Assembly: GCA_965200955.1 (NCBI GenBank)
Contig: OZ241742.1
Coordinates: forward strand, 3,906,001 to 3,970,000
DNA: 64,000 nt
From: Bin80 sp026708685
Lineage (GTDB): Bacteria > Bacteroidota > Rhodothermia > Rhodothermales > Bin80
Direction of reading: 5' to 3'
Positions within the stretch are counted from its first letter, which is position 1, and every line of letters begins with the position of its first letter. The translations under genes and the position numbers were made by a program. Shown here piece after piece: positions 28,711-38,362 of this stretch. The notes below the pieces were generated by a model that was given only the letters and a program-made list of their open reading frames with translations, had not been told where the DNA came from and ran no database searches.

Positions 28711-30125
28711 GGGAAGATACCTCCTCTGGAATACTCCATGGCAATTTTATCAATGGCTGTGATAAAGGCACCCGTTCGAAGATCTATGTTGTGAGATCTA
28801 GATTTTTGTTGAATTTCGTGATACGCTCCCACCATCGTATCTTCAAGTCCAGAATCCACGAGGTCAGCTTCACTGGCTCCAAAGACGAGACTGGATTCAA
28901 TATTAGATAGGATCTTTGGGTCAAACTTCTTGCCAACCAAGTCTTGGACCGTTTCAAGAATTCTTAAGGCATTATGGGCTTCACGCCGCCGACTGATTCG
29001 ACCATGACGTACATGGGATAGATTTCTGAGCCATTCGAAGTACGACACCGTTACACCTCCTGCATTAAGATATACATCTGGGATGATCATCGTTCCCCGT
29101 TCACTCAAGGCTTGATCCGCAGCAGAAGTCGTTGGTCCGTTGGAAGCCTCAGCAATGATTTTTGCTTGGATCCGATGGGCATTCTTACTAGTAATTTGGT
29201 TTTCAAGAGCGGCGGGAACCAAAATGTCACACTCCATTTCCAGTGTAAGGATGGAATCTTTGATGTTGGTTGCTCCAGGGAAGTTGAGAATAGAGTTGGT
29301 TTCTTTACGGTGCTCTACCACATCAGCTAAGCGTAACCCATTAGGGTTGTAGAGTCCTCCATCGTACTCTGCGATGCCAACAATGACCGCTCCCGCCTCT
29401 TCTAAATACAGAGCAGCATGATAGCCAACATTGCCGAGTCCTTGGATAATGATACGTTTTCCTTCAACGCCTTTTTCCAAACCGATGGCATGCATGTCTT
29501 CTTCAATACTACATGCCTCACGGACTCCAAAAAATACGCCACGACCAGTGGCCTCGGTGCGCCCCCGTACTCCCCCTCCCCCAACAGGTTTTCCAGTGAC
29601 ACATGCCAGAGCATCAAGAGGGTTATCGGTAATGGATCGGTAGGTATCAAAGATCCAGCTCATCTCAACACTTGAAGTTCCATAGTCAGGGGCAGGAACA
29701 TCTACTCCAGGACCAATGAAATTCTTCATTGCCAGTTCAAAGGTGTAGCGTCGAGTAATCCGTTCAAGCTCTGATTGGGAGTAGTGATGTCTGTCAATAC
29801 AAATGCCTCCCTTCGCTCCTCCATATGGGACATCAACGATCGCACACTTATAGGACATCAAGGCCGCCAATGCCATGACCTCATCGGCAGAGACGGAGGG
29901 AGCATAACGGATGCCTCCCTTGGTTGGTTGCATATGTTGGCTATGCTCTGCACGGTAGGCGTGGATGACATCAATGGTCCCATCATCACGTACCAATGGA
30001 AAACTCATCTGGTAAACACTGTTGCATGTTTTAATCTGAGATAGCAAACCAGAAGAATGCTTAGTGTAGATAGCAGATCGGTCAAACATTGTATTGACCT
30101 CGGCAAAGAAAGATTTTGAAGCCAT
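28707..30125 (-). CDS. Glu/Leu/Phe/Val-family dehydrogenase (glutamate dehydrogenase)
   Basis: A 472-residue amino-acid dehydrogenase. The substrate-site segment is PTKGGIRYAPSVSADEVMALAALMSYKCAI with the catalytic Lys in DVPYGGAKGGI. The Rossmann segment is IIIQGLGNVGYHAALYLEEAGA, and the C-terminal VYLNAGGVTVSYFEWLRN is also conserved. It interconverts glutamate and 2-oxoglutarate, most probably with NAD, but related leucine/phenylalanine use is not excluded. ATG at 30125 gives MASKSFFAEVN; the frame extends 39 bases upstream without better support. Preceded by about 290 gene-free bases. Confidence 0.9.
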   Translation of the reverse strand: MASKSFFAEVNTMFDRSAIYTKHSSGLLSQIKTCNSVYQMSFPLVRDDGTIDVIHAYRAEHSQHMQPTKGGIRYAPSVSADEVMALAALMSYKCAIVDVPYGGAKGGICIDRHHYSQSELERITRRYTFELAMKNFIGPGVDVPAPDYGTSSVEMSWIFDTYRSITDNPLDALACVTGKPVGGGGVRGRTEATGRGVFFGVREACSIEEDMHAIGLEKGVEGKRIIIQGLGNVGYHAALYLEEAGAVIVGIAEYDGGLYNPNGLRLADVVEHRKETNSILNFPGATNIKDSILTLEMECDILVPAALENQITSKNAHRIQAKIIAEASNGPTTSAADQALSERGTMIIPDVYLNAGGVTVSYFEWLRNLSHVRHGRISRRREAHNALRILETVQDLVGKKFDPKILSNIESSLVFGASEADLVDSGLEDTMVGAYHEIQQKSRSHNIDLRTGAFITAIDKIAMEYSRGGIFP

Positions 30126-30417
30126 TAAAATAGGAGAATGAGCGTGGAAAGAAGTGTATACCAAATTCTTGTATAAGACCTATGACTGGGCTCAACTAAC
30201 CGTCAAAAGACTTCATGGCGGTAGGATTCACCAATCGTAGACGATGTTATACTTGAATACGATTGAATGTACTCAATCATTGATCTCTCAGTGAAACATG
30301 AAAATCACACGTCTGTCGATGATGTCACGAGTGATTCTTGAGCAATACGAACATCTGACTCCATTGGTTTCTTACTTGACGGTATTCTGATGTTACAATC
30401 AAAGATAGCTCATTACG

Positions 30418-31265
30418 TCAGATCTTCGGGCGTGATTTTACATGCGTGGTGAGTTCAGACTTCAACGTGCCATTGAAGACACTACGAATAGGAGGAATAT
30501 CGTTGTAATCTCGTCCAACTGCAACCTGAATATGACGCTCATCGCAGTTCCCGTCGTTGACGGGATCCACTCCAAACCACTCTGCATCCGGCATCCAGCA
30601 CTCAACCCATCCATGGCTCTCACTTCGCCCATTGTCCTTGGTTTTTGATCCAAGATATCCAGAGACATAGCGAGCTGGAATACCCCAATTCCGCAAAATG
30701 GAAATCATCACATGGGCATAGTCTTGACAGACACCTTGGCCAGTAGTAAGGATATGATTAATGGGGGATGTTGCTGTTGTCGTTCCAGGGGCGTAAACAA
30801 ATGCTGAACGCAGTGCTGCCTTGAGATCTTGGATGCTGTCGTAGGGAGTTTTGTCTTTCTTGATCTTGCATGTTTCCGTGAATTGCTACAAGATTTTGGA
30901 AGAAGGATCTACATAGTGACTGGGCTGCAACATCATCCATTGTTGTGGGGCATGGAAGGCTGTTTCAAGTTGATCCCAACTCAGGGAACGTTGAGACTCT
31001 GGAATCTCGGGTTGAGCGACAACGTCAGAGGTTGCACGAATTTGAAGTTGATGGTGACGACTAAGACGATCAAAAAATGTACGCGGTTGCCATAGGGGCC
31101 AGCAAAAGGAAAAATCGTTCCACCTGGATCCGTACGATGCGAAAATCCCCGAACCAACTGGTAGAAATTGTGTGCCGGTGCTACATAAAATATGATCACC
31201 GATCTAGTGACTGCACTTTCATAAGAAAACTTGGGTTCGTGAAAGATTGAATAGCGTGAGTTCAT
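30418..31265 (-). pseudogene. Transglutaminase-like protein, inactivated
   Basis: Read in two frames on the reverse strand this is a bacterial transglutaminase-like protein. The N-terminal domain (SYESAVTRSVIIFYV, PFAGPYGNRVHF) leads into DRLSRHHQLQIRATSDVV after a frameshift at the A6/T6 run 31072-31077. A TAG at 30886-30888 then interrupts VDPSSKIL*QFTE. The core domain is otherwise intact, with catalytic-type Cys (GQGVCQDYAHV), His (SESHGWVECW) and Asp (WFGVDPVND). Normally such genes sit beside a circularly permuted ATP-grasp and an Alpha-E domain gene. Remains of the ATP-grasp gene are just upstream. Confidence 0.85.
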
Positions 31266-31329
31266 GACGGAAATTCTTGATCCAATGGATAGTCTATATA
31301 TTCGGAAAAGATCAGATCATGAAGCAGAC

Positions 31330-31889
31330 GGCATTCCGGGGTTGTCCGAATGCTATCTTGACAACAAAAAGGATCTGGGCGGTTCAAGCGTACCAAGCGA
31401 AGGATCAATAAGTGGAAGCGAAAGCAGGAGAACTGCCGAGTCAATGCGGCACATCAGCATAGCCATCAATTATCCAAGAAGGCCGATACGTTGAACCGTG
31501 AGAAGTTACGGATTAAGGATATGTCTAAGTCCGCCAAGGGTAGTATAGAGAACCCTGGCAAGAATGTAAAGGCTAAGGCAGGGTTAAACCGCGTGATTCA
31601 AAACGCTGGATGGAGTCGATTCAATACCTATTTCGATTACAAGTTTGGTAAGGTAGTGCTTGTAGATCCGAAGTACACATCTCAAAAGTGTAATGCTTGT
31701 GGATATACAAGCAAAGAGAATCGGACTACGCAGAGCAAATTTAAGTGTATGTCCTGTGGGCATACGGATCACGCAGATCTCAACGCATCTACGAATATAC
31801 TATTGGCCTCCGGGATTGGGGCATCTGTACATGGAGGAGCGTTCTCGTTAGAGACTCCTATGAGCCGTGAAATGGATACGCAAACGTAG
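31330..31889 (+). pseudogene. TnpB (IS200/IS605 OrfB-type) C-terminal remnant
   Basis: The frame 31491-31889 gives the C-terminal 130 residues of a TnpB nearly identical to the intact copy at 50.6-51.9 kb. It has REKLRIKDMSKSAKG, VVLVDPKYTSQKCNACGYTS, FKCMSCGHTDHADLNAS and GGAFSLETPMSREMD. The preceding about 150 bases correspond to the basic region of TnpB but in another frame, and everything earlier is missing. It is therefore truncated and frameshifted. It ends at the conserved right-end motif at 31901-31923. Confidence 0.88.
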
Positions 31890-31900
31890 CCGTGTAAGAT

Positions 31901-31923
31901 GGTTACTCATGTATATAATTCCC
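31901..31923 (+). repeat. Right-end motif of the TnpB element (copy 1)
   Basis: GGTTACTCATGTATATAATT plus CCC. It matches the right end of the intact element (51902-51924) with a few substitutions and marks the insertion boundary inside the ATP-grasp remnant. Confidence 0.8.
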
Positions 31924-32351
31924 ATAAATATCCTTGAGGAACAGATTGAGTGCCTGTAAGCGTTGCTGTAGTCTTTTATCAATTTGATCCCATTCGGATC
32001 TTTTGAGAACTCGCGGAACGCAGTCAATCGGAATGATATGCTCAGACACATCATTTTGCCGATGACCGTAAAGGTGATCCCCTCGTGAAGGAACTGTCGG
32101 CGAACTCTCTCTTGAAGATGCTTCAACTGCTCTGATGAGGCATGGTTAAATGCCATACCGAGTCGCTCAGCAACCAGTCGTAATGTCCCATCTTCATAAA
32201 AAATTTCATCTCGAAAACGGCTTTCAAGCACATAGTCAGAAAAATTCCCAACACCAGCAACGGTAGGACCCGACATGCTGGGTCTCATGCGGTCAAAAGA
32301 CAAATGGGGCGCACTGGATGAATGATTTGATGTGAGGTCACTGATGGTCAC
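31922..32351 (-). pseudogene. Circularly permuted ATP-grasp protein, 5' fragment cut by the TnpB element
   Basis: The reverse strand encodes FRDEIFYEDGTLRLVAERLG and EQLKHLQERVRRQFLHEGIT, then FTV. This is the N-terminal pattern of circularly permuted ATP-grasp (type 2) proteins, which usually read Y-D-E-M-F...ERGITFTVYG. A one-base deletion in an A-run near 32054-32057 shifts the frame. The continuation reads EHIIPIDCVPRVLKRSEWDQ and RLQALNLFLKDIYG, again family-like. The sequence stops exactly at the right end of the TnpB element. The remaining about 300 codons and the usual Alpha-E gene are missing. A GTG at 32351 is a nominal start. Confidence 0.78.
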
Positions 32352-33257
32352 GAATCCGCTAGTTTATCGTAGCTCCTCCTGCATACAGCCATGGATGCGG
32401 AAAAGACCAAATCCATAGAGTGTACCGAGCAGGATGGGCACCACTCATGTATGTCAAGGCTGATCCACTATAAAGGATAGACATCATGTTGGAGGGGGAA
32501 TGATTATCAATACAACCAATCGATGAAGACCAGAATGAGTGTCTTACCGTGTGGAAACCTCAAAGTCCAATATCGATCTTGTTCAGAAGTGTGTCAGAAG
32601 ATTAATATAGTATGCACTAGGAATTCAGTATTCGATCTGCATTTTGGTTCCAAACAGAATAGTTCCATTTGTGGGTTACTCACGTATATAATTCACAGAG
32701 AATTCATAATGAAACGCAGATGAGATCACCTGAACTGTTTCTTCTTTTGGCATCTAAAAGGGTATGACTCTGATGGATCTACGGCATTTGTATGACTCCG
32801 TTCAACAACTCAACTTTATCGTTTGATCATTGACTTAATTGAGTGATTCTCCTCGCATCTCATATCGGTTGAATGATTTTGAGAGTCTCAATGATGTGTC
32901 AATTTGAGTTCTGATAGCGGATAATGGAGTTCAGCATGATGATTCCATGTAACTGAACTCGTTTCCCTTTCAAAGTACTTGGATCGTTAAATCGGATGAG
33001 TCACACCTTCGAAATTCTAGCACGAAAAGTAGAATGTTTCCCCATGAGCCCTTAGAAATTGATCCGAATTGGTGACTCATCACCCAATGAAAGGCGAAGG
33101 ATTCAATTATTTTTTGTAAATTAGGAATTACGTCACTTATTTCATTACATCTTTTTGCCTCATGATTACCATCTTTAACAGGGTGAAGAATCAGACTACC
33201 CCATTCAAGAAATTTTTTTTGGGGTATCAGCTGAACCCAAATCAGAAGAAAACTCCT
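32352..33257. other. Gene-free region with a possible solo element end
   Basis: About 900 bases with no supportable gene. It contains the element-end-like motif at 32674-32696. The final part precedes the Cache-domain protein and must hold its promoter. Confidence 0.4.
32674..32696 (+). repeat. Solo copy of the TnpB element right-end motif
   Basis: GGTTACTCACGTATATAATT plus CAC differs from the motif at 31901-31923 at two positions. No tnpB coding sequence is visible upstream, so it may be the scar of an older insertion. Confidence 0.45.
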
Positions 33258-34676
33258 ATGAACATTCACTGGACCGAGTGCTGGCTTCATTGTATTGGTG
33301 CTGTCCTTGTATCTGCATGCATGATGCTGAGCATCACACATGGAATCTATGCCCAAGATGCACCACCAGATACGGTTACTGCTAAGGATGTGGTCAATGA
33401 TCCTTCCAAACTTGCAGATCACCTAAAATGGGTTGTATATGATTTTCAACGTCCACAGGATAACATTTCAGGCTTTTTGCTTCAAAACCGAATTCATAAC
33501 GATACGACCGGGATATGGAGTCATGAAAATATTTTTCTTTTACTATTTGATGCATCCCAGAAACTCAATCGTGGCTTACTTATTACCCATTCTGGTGACA
33601 GAACAAATCAGGGACAAAACTGGATCATTGCCGAGGTGACCGATGAAAAAGGAAATCCAGTCGTTGAGCAAATGTTTTCTGCTGGCGAGGAGGAGCCTCT
33701 TCAAGTAGACTACCACTGGGACGATCCGAATGATCCAAACGATGACGCTGAAACCCCAAAGCAGAGCTTGGCTTTGCGTTATTACTCCCCCGCTTATGGA
33801 GATAGCCTCCTTGTAGTGATTGGATTTGCACAACCCGTTCCATTCCCAGAGTCAAATTTCGTTCCCCAAAATCCCGCTCCAGATTTTCGAGCCGAACAAG
33901 TCGTTGACCGAGAAACTCTCAAGAATTGGACATCTGGTATAGTAAATTGGATTTTAGACATCATGGATCAAGACGGTGGATTTGGGTATCTCAACAGCAA
34001 TATTGATATGTGGACTGCAGATAATTCAGCGTTTCGATCTGGTGCTACGTATATGATTGCATTATCCACTACCGGTCAGATGCTGTTTCATGGGCAAACC
34101 CCAGAGATCATAGACCTGACCCGTTCGCGTAGTGATAGTTTAGATCTTCGTGGTCAGAAATTTGTCAAGGAATTTATCGACATAGCATTGGGCGATTCCA
34201 AAGAAGGCTTTTATGAATACTGGGTAGATGATCCTCAAGTTGAGGGAGATGAAGATAGTACTGCGGCTCCCAAAGTTGCCTATGTTAAATTCCTTACCCA
34301 TGAACGGATCCCTGGTGCATTTTCGGATGGAACCATTTTCATAGGAACATCCAATATTCTTCCAAGTCCAACATCTGTTCAAGAACTGCCGACAGGCACT
34401 TCTACATTTACATTGGGGAATTATCCGAATCCTTTTTCGGGAACAACCAATCTGTATTTTAACTTAGAAGAGTCGGCTGAGGTAGAGATTGAAGTCATTG
34501 ATCTGCTAGGCCGTACGATGCTGAAACATGCTCTAGGACAGATTCCAAGTGGAATTATATCGGATTATGAAATTGATTCTGGGGGATGGGCACCAGGTGT
34601 CTATTACTATCGAATCATTACCACTACGGGAAGTGGTCCGACCATTCATGCAGGTAAGATGATGGTTGCCCGATAG
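33258..34676 (+). CDS. Secreted Cache-domain protein with T9SS sorting domain
   Basis: A 472-residue protein with a signal peptide (LVSACMMLSITHGIYA/Q). A first domain (residues about 35-200) has WVVYDFQRPQDNISGFLL. A Cache-like sensor domain (about 215-370) has FVKEFIDIALGDSKEGFYEYWVDDP, PKVAYVKFLTHERIPGAF and GTIFIGTSNI. A T9SS C-terminal sorting domain has LGNYPNPFSGTTNLYF, IEVIDLLGRTML and GVYYYRII. Cache domains bind small ligands. Here the domain is secreted and cell-surface attached rather than part of a membrane receptor. ATG at 33258 gives the best signal. A strong terminator follows. Confidence 0.78.
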   Translation: MNIHWTECWLHCIGAVLVSACMMLSITHGIYAQDAPPDTVTAKDVVNDPSKLADHLKWVVYDFQRPQDNISGFLLQNRIHNDTTGIWSHENIFLLLFDASQKLNRGLLITHSGDRTNQGQNWIIAEVTDEKGNPVVEQMFSAGEEEPLQVDYHWDDPNDPNDDAETPKQSLALRYYSPAYGDSLLVVIGFAQPVPFPESNFVPQNPAPDFRAEQVVDRETLKNWTSGIVNWILDIMDQDGGFGYLNSNIDMWTADNSAFRSGATYMIALSTTGQMLFHGQTPEIIDLTRSRSDSLDLRGQKFVKEFIDIALGDSKEGFYEYWVDDPQVEGDEDSTAAPKVAYVKFLTHERIPGAFSDGTIFIGTSNILPSPTSVQELPTGTSTFTLGNYPNPFSGTTNLYFNLEESAEVEIEVIDLLGRTMLKHALGQIPSGIISDYEIDSGGWAPGVYYYRIITTTGSGPTIHAGKMMVAR

Positions 34677-34710
34677 AGGTCACCCATCCGTTCATGATGT
34701 ATAAACTTGG

Positions 34711-34750
34711 GCACGGATCTAAACTGTAGTTTGGATCCGTGTTGTTCGTT
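34711..34750 (+). terminator. Intrinsic terminator after the Cache-domain gene
   Basis: CACGGATCTAAACT (34712-34725) pairs with AGTTTGGATCCGTG (34728-34741) through a 14-base stem with one T-G wobble and a 2-base loop. TTGTTCGTTTCT follows. It is 35 bases past the stop codon. Confidence 0.8.
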
Positions 34751-35155
34751 TCTAGGTATCCTGCCGCCAATCGTTCACTGATAGAAATTGCTTTTAGAAG
34801 AGCGATTTTCAGCAGTGAATAACATCATAGGCATGTAGATATCGTATGAGAAAATGATCTGAAAGCCTAAGACTGAATAAGGCATATCGCTTGAAAATTT
34901 TCAGTCAATACAAACCATGTGCTTAAATATTCGTAATTTTATCATCATCTCAGTCTATCGTGTGGTTCGCGGTTGGTGTGAGCAATGGATGATCCGTCCT
35001 TTTCTTATGAGCAGGTGAAACAATTTTTTCTTTTCTGGGCCGTTATCATCCTCATCCAACATCACCGTTACTGTGCTCCAGCCCACCAGAGAGGTCCTTC
35101 TATATAAACACAGAGGTGACTATGAATTTCTATGATCACCTCATAATTTGACTTG
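34751..35155. other. Intergenic region upstream of the antiporter gene
   Basis: About 400 bases with no open frame of note. It probably contains the antiporter promoter. Confidence 0.4.
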
Positions 35156-37480
35156 ATGACTGGTACGGTATTGGTACACATTGTTGTAGTCATCGCATTG
35201 GCGATCGGTGCTCAATGGTTGGCTTGGAGAGTTCGTGTCCCGTCTATTCTCCTGCTTCTGATTGTAGGATTTGTGGCGGGGCCCGTCATGCGGATCTTGC
35301 CGCCAGAACAGTTACAGGGCGAATGGGTCTTTGCATTTGTTTCTCTTGCAATTGGGATCATCCTGTTTGAAGGTGGTCTCAATCTTAGGCTGTCAGAACT
35401 ACGAGGAGTCGGCAAAGCTGTCTTTAATCTTGTAACCATTGGGGTTGCTGTAACGGGAATTTTGGCAGCCATTGCAGCTCATTATGTACTTGAGATGCCA
35501 TGGGAGATTGCGGTTGTCTTAGGATCCATCCTCACCGTGACTGGCCCCACAGTGGTACTGCCCTTAATCCGATATGTACGCCCCAGCGGCCGTGTGAATG
35601 CCATCGCTAAATGGGAAGGCATCACCATTGATCCAGTCGGTGCAATCGTTGCGGTATTGGTGCTTGAAGCGGTCATTGCGATGCATGAGTATGGTGTCAA
35701 TGGAGGCACAGGTGGGGGCATGCTCACGACCATTCTACCGTCGCTTGATGCACTGTTGAAGACAGCTGCCGTCAGTATTGGAGCGAGCCTCCTGGGCGGA
35801 TTCCTGATACTCTTTTTGTTGCGTCGTCACTTAGTCCCTGATTATCTGCAAAATTCATTTGCCCTTACGGTTGTGATTCTGGTGTATGCCGTTTCCAATC
35901 ATTTGCATGAAGAATCAGGTCTATTTGCTGTGACGATTATGGGTGTATTTCTTGCCAATCAACCCTATGCAAATCTGCGAAACATCAACAAATTCAAAGA
36001 AGATCTTCAGTCCCTTCTGATAGGATGTCTCTTCATTCTTTTAAGTGCTCGGTTGAGTTTTGATGCTTTAACGTACTATGATACTCGTGCCTTTATCTTT
36101 CTTGGAATTTTAATTATTGTCATTCGCCCCATCGCTGTGGCCATCTCCAGTCTCCGTACAGGACTCAACTGGAAAGAGCAGGGATTCATTGCTTGGCTTG
36201 CTCCGCGAGGGATTGTGGCCGCTGCAGTTGCATCTCTGTTTTCCGTTCGGATTGAAGCAGTCTATGGATCTGATGTAGCAGGGCCGCTCGTGCCCATCGT
36301 TTACATGGTCATTATCGGGACAGTCACCGTCTATGGATTGACACTTCAACCAGTGGCTCGAGTGCTTGGAATGGCCGATTCAAATCCACAGGGAATTCTA
36401 TTTTTGGGGGCTAAAACTTGGGTTCAACGCATTGCTAAAGCCATCCAAGATCAGGGAATTCCAGTGCAGCTGATTGATACGAACGAGGCAAATATTGAAC
36501 AGGCACAGGGACGCGATCTGCCCGCCGTCTCAGCGAATGCTCTTGAAGAACAAGCCCTTGATGAATTGGATCTCAGCGGGATTAATCGATTCATGGCACT
36601 CACCTCTAACGATGACACGAATTCGCTCGCCGCCATGCGTTTCAAGGAGGTCTTTGGTAGTGGAGAAGTGTTTCAGACCGAAGCTTCTCCTACTCGTCCC
36701 GAAATGTCATTGGTTCGCATTCCTGAACACATGCGAGGGCGCCCCTTATTTGGCGGAATTCATACGGTCTATGATCTTGAACACCGCTTTGAGGCAGGAG
36801 GAGACATTCGGACATTTGGGATCACCGAGCCTGGCTCTTATGAAGCATTACAGGCTAAGTATGGAAATGATCTCATTCTCATGTTCATCATTCGTGGATC
36901 TAACCTTCTGATTCATGCCGAGGAAAATAACCTGAATCCCCAGCTGAGAGATACTGTCATTGTGATGCTTCCTCCACTAGGTTTGGATGAAAATATCAAG
37001 GATACCACCATCTTTCGTGACCTCATTGATCGGGCCTTCATTATTAATTATATCATTGAAATCACTCCCGATCACATCGTTGAAAGTGCTGCCAGATTAT
37101 TGAGTCAACGCCTTCCAGAGTCGGCAGAACGACTGGCGCAAGGCTTGACCGACTGTATGGATAACGAAGATTCCGTCTTGGCTCCTGGCGTTGTACTGCA
37201 TCATGTGCGCCTTAGTAAAATTTCGCAGAGTGAACTCATCCTCATACGATGCGAAGTTCCACTCTTTTTGCCCCATACGACGGATCCCATAGAGGCGTTT
37301 GCCTTCTTTGTTACCCCAGAAGATGACCCAGCACAACACCTGCGAGTCCAGGCTCACTTGGCAGGATTATTGGGACGACGTACTTTATTGCCTGTCTGGC
37401 GCGAGGCCACCGATGAGAATTCATTACGGGCAACGCTTCGGTCTGCTGATTTTGAACCTAAGCTATCAATGATCCGTTAG
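35156..37480 (+). CDS. CPA-type cation/proton antiporter fused to RCK (TrkA) and EIIA-like domains
   Basis: A 774-residue inner-membrane protein. Residues about 1-400 have 12-13 hydrophobic helices of the Na+/H+ exchanger family, including ILFEGGLNLRLSELR, LTVTGPTVVLPLIR, AKWEGITIDPVGAIVAVL (the ion-site Asp) and WLAPRGIVAAAVASL. An RCK/TrkA nucleotide-binding part follows (GAKTWVQRIAKAIQDQGIPVQLIDTN...). The last about 150 residues (RDLIDRAF...VVLHHVRL...LFLPHTTDPIEAFAFFVTPEDDPAQHLRVQAHLAGLLG) have the pattern of a PTS EIIA-type domain, with a candidate phosphoacceptor His. ATG at 35156 is used (TTG before it). Confidence 0.82.
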   Translation: MTGTVLVHIVVVIALAIGAQWLAWRVRVPSILLLLIVGFVAGPVMRILPPEQLQGEWVFAFVSLAIGIILFEGGLNLRLSELRGVGKAVFNLVTIGVAVTGILAAIAAHYVLEMPWEIAVVLGSILTVTGPTVVLPLIRYVRPSGRVNAIAKWEGITIDPVGAIVAVLVLEAVIAMHEYGVNGGTGGGMLTTILPSLDALLKTAAVSIGASLLGGFLILFLLRRHLVPDYLQNSFALTVVILVYAVSNHLHEESGLFAVTIMGVFLANQPYANLRNINKFKEDLQSLLIGCLFILLSARLSFDALTYYDTRAFIFLGILIIVIRPIAVAISSLRTGLNWKEQGFIAWLAPRGIVAAAVASLFSVRIEAVYGSDVAGPLVPIVYMVIIGTVTVYGLTLQPVARVLGMADSNPQGILFLGAKTWVQRIAKAIQDQGIPVQLIDTNEANIEQAQGRDLPAVSANALEEQALDELDLSGINRFMALTSNDDTNSLAAMRFKEVFGSGEVFQTEASPTRPEMSLVRIPEHMRGRPLFGGIHTVYDLEHRFEAGGDIRTFGITEPGSYEALQAKYGNDLILMFIIRGSNLLIHAEENNLNPQLRDTVIVMLPPLGLDENIKDTTIFRDLIDRAFIINYIIEITPDHIVESAARLLSQRLPESAERLAQGLTDCMDNEDSVLAPGVVLHHVRLSKISQSELILIRCEVPLFLPHTTDPIEAFAFFVTPEDDPAQHLRVQAHLAGLLGRRTLLPVWREATDENSLRATLRSADFEPKLSMIR

Positions 37481-37511
37481 GATGTTTGCTCAATATCCTC
37501 TCCTCTTCTGA

Positions 37512-38360
37512 ATGGATTTTCCCAACGCGAAAACAAGACTCGCCATGATCATTGGACATCCGATAGGTCACTCGCTGTCTCCTTTGATCCATAACACGGC
37601 ATTTCGGCACCAAGGCTTAAACTATGTCTATATGGCCATGGAGATTACCCCTGAGAACTTATCCAAAGGATTGCGTGGACTAACGGCTTTGGGATGCGTT
37701 GGTGCAAATGTGACGATTCCCTACAAAGAGGATGTCTTGCCCCACATGAACCATCTCTCAGAGGTTGCCAAGGCGATCGGTGCGGTCAATACGATTGTTT
37801 GTCAAGAAGATCAACTGTATGGAGATAATACAGATGTTTCGGGCTTTTTGGCTCCCATTGTTGATCTGCCATTGAGAAATACTCCCATGACCATTCTGGG
37901 TGCTGGTGGTGCCGCACGTGCTGCAGCATTTGGACTTGTTCAACACTTTGATCCCCAACCCCTGACATTGGTCGCTCGCCGAGTAGATCAAGCACAGAAC
38001 ATTGTGAGAGACTTCTCAGGATTGAGTAGTCGTATCAATGTATGTGACTTTCCGTCTTCATCCACCTCCATTCAGAAAAGTCGATTGATTGTTAATGCTA
38101 CCCCTTTGGGGATGCATCCACATGTGGACCAAACTCCATTGGATAGGAGCATATATTTTTCATCCAATCAAGTGGTTTACGATATGGTCTATCGCCCCAA
38201 TCGTACACGGCTACTAAAACAGGCTGAAAGCCAAGGAGCTCAAGTGATCGGTGGACTCAATATGCTCATTCATCAAGCCGCTGCTGCCTATAAACAGTGG
38301 ACTCACCACGACATGCCTTTAGATGTCGTTCGGAATGCTTTAAATCAAACCTTCGTTTAA
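37512..38360 (+). CDS. aroE: Shikimate dehydrogenase
   Basis: A 282-residue enzyme reducing 3-dehydroshikimate to shikimate with NADPH in aromatic amino-acid synthesis. It has GHPIGHSLSPLIHNTAF at the substrate site and GANVTIPYKEDV with the catalytic Lys. AIGAVNTIV, GDNTDVSGF with the paired Asp, and the Rossmann loop LGAGGAARAAAF follow, then VYDMVYRPNRT and GLNMLIHQAAAAYKQWT. Complete and of normal length. The ATG of the downstream TPR gene begins just 3 bases past its stop. Confidence 0.95.
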   Translation: MDFPNAKTRLAMIIGHPIGHSLSPLIHNTAFRHQGLNYVYMAMEITPENLSKGLRGLTALGCVGANVTIPYKEDVLPHMNHLSEVAKAIGAVNTIVCQEDQLYGDNTDVSGFLAPIVDLPLRNTPMTILGAGGAARAAAFGLVQHFDPQPLTLVARRVDQAQNIVRDFSGLSSRINVCDFPSSSTSIQKSRLIVNATPLGMHPHVDQTPLDRSIYFSSNQVVYDMVYRPNRTRLLKQAESQGAQVIGGLNMLIHQAAAAYKQWTHHDMPLDVVRNALNQTFV

Positions 38361-38362
38361 AA

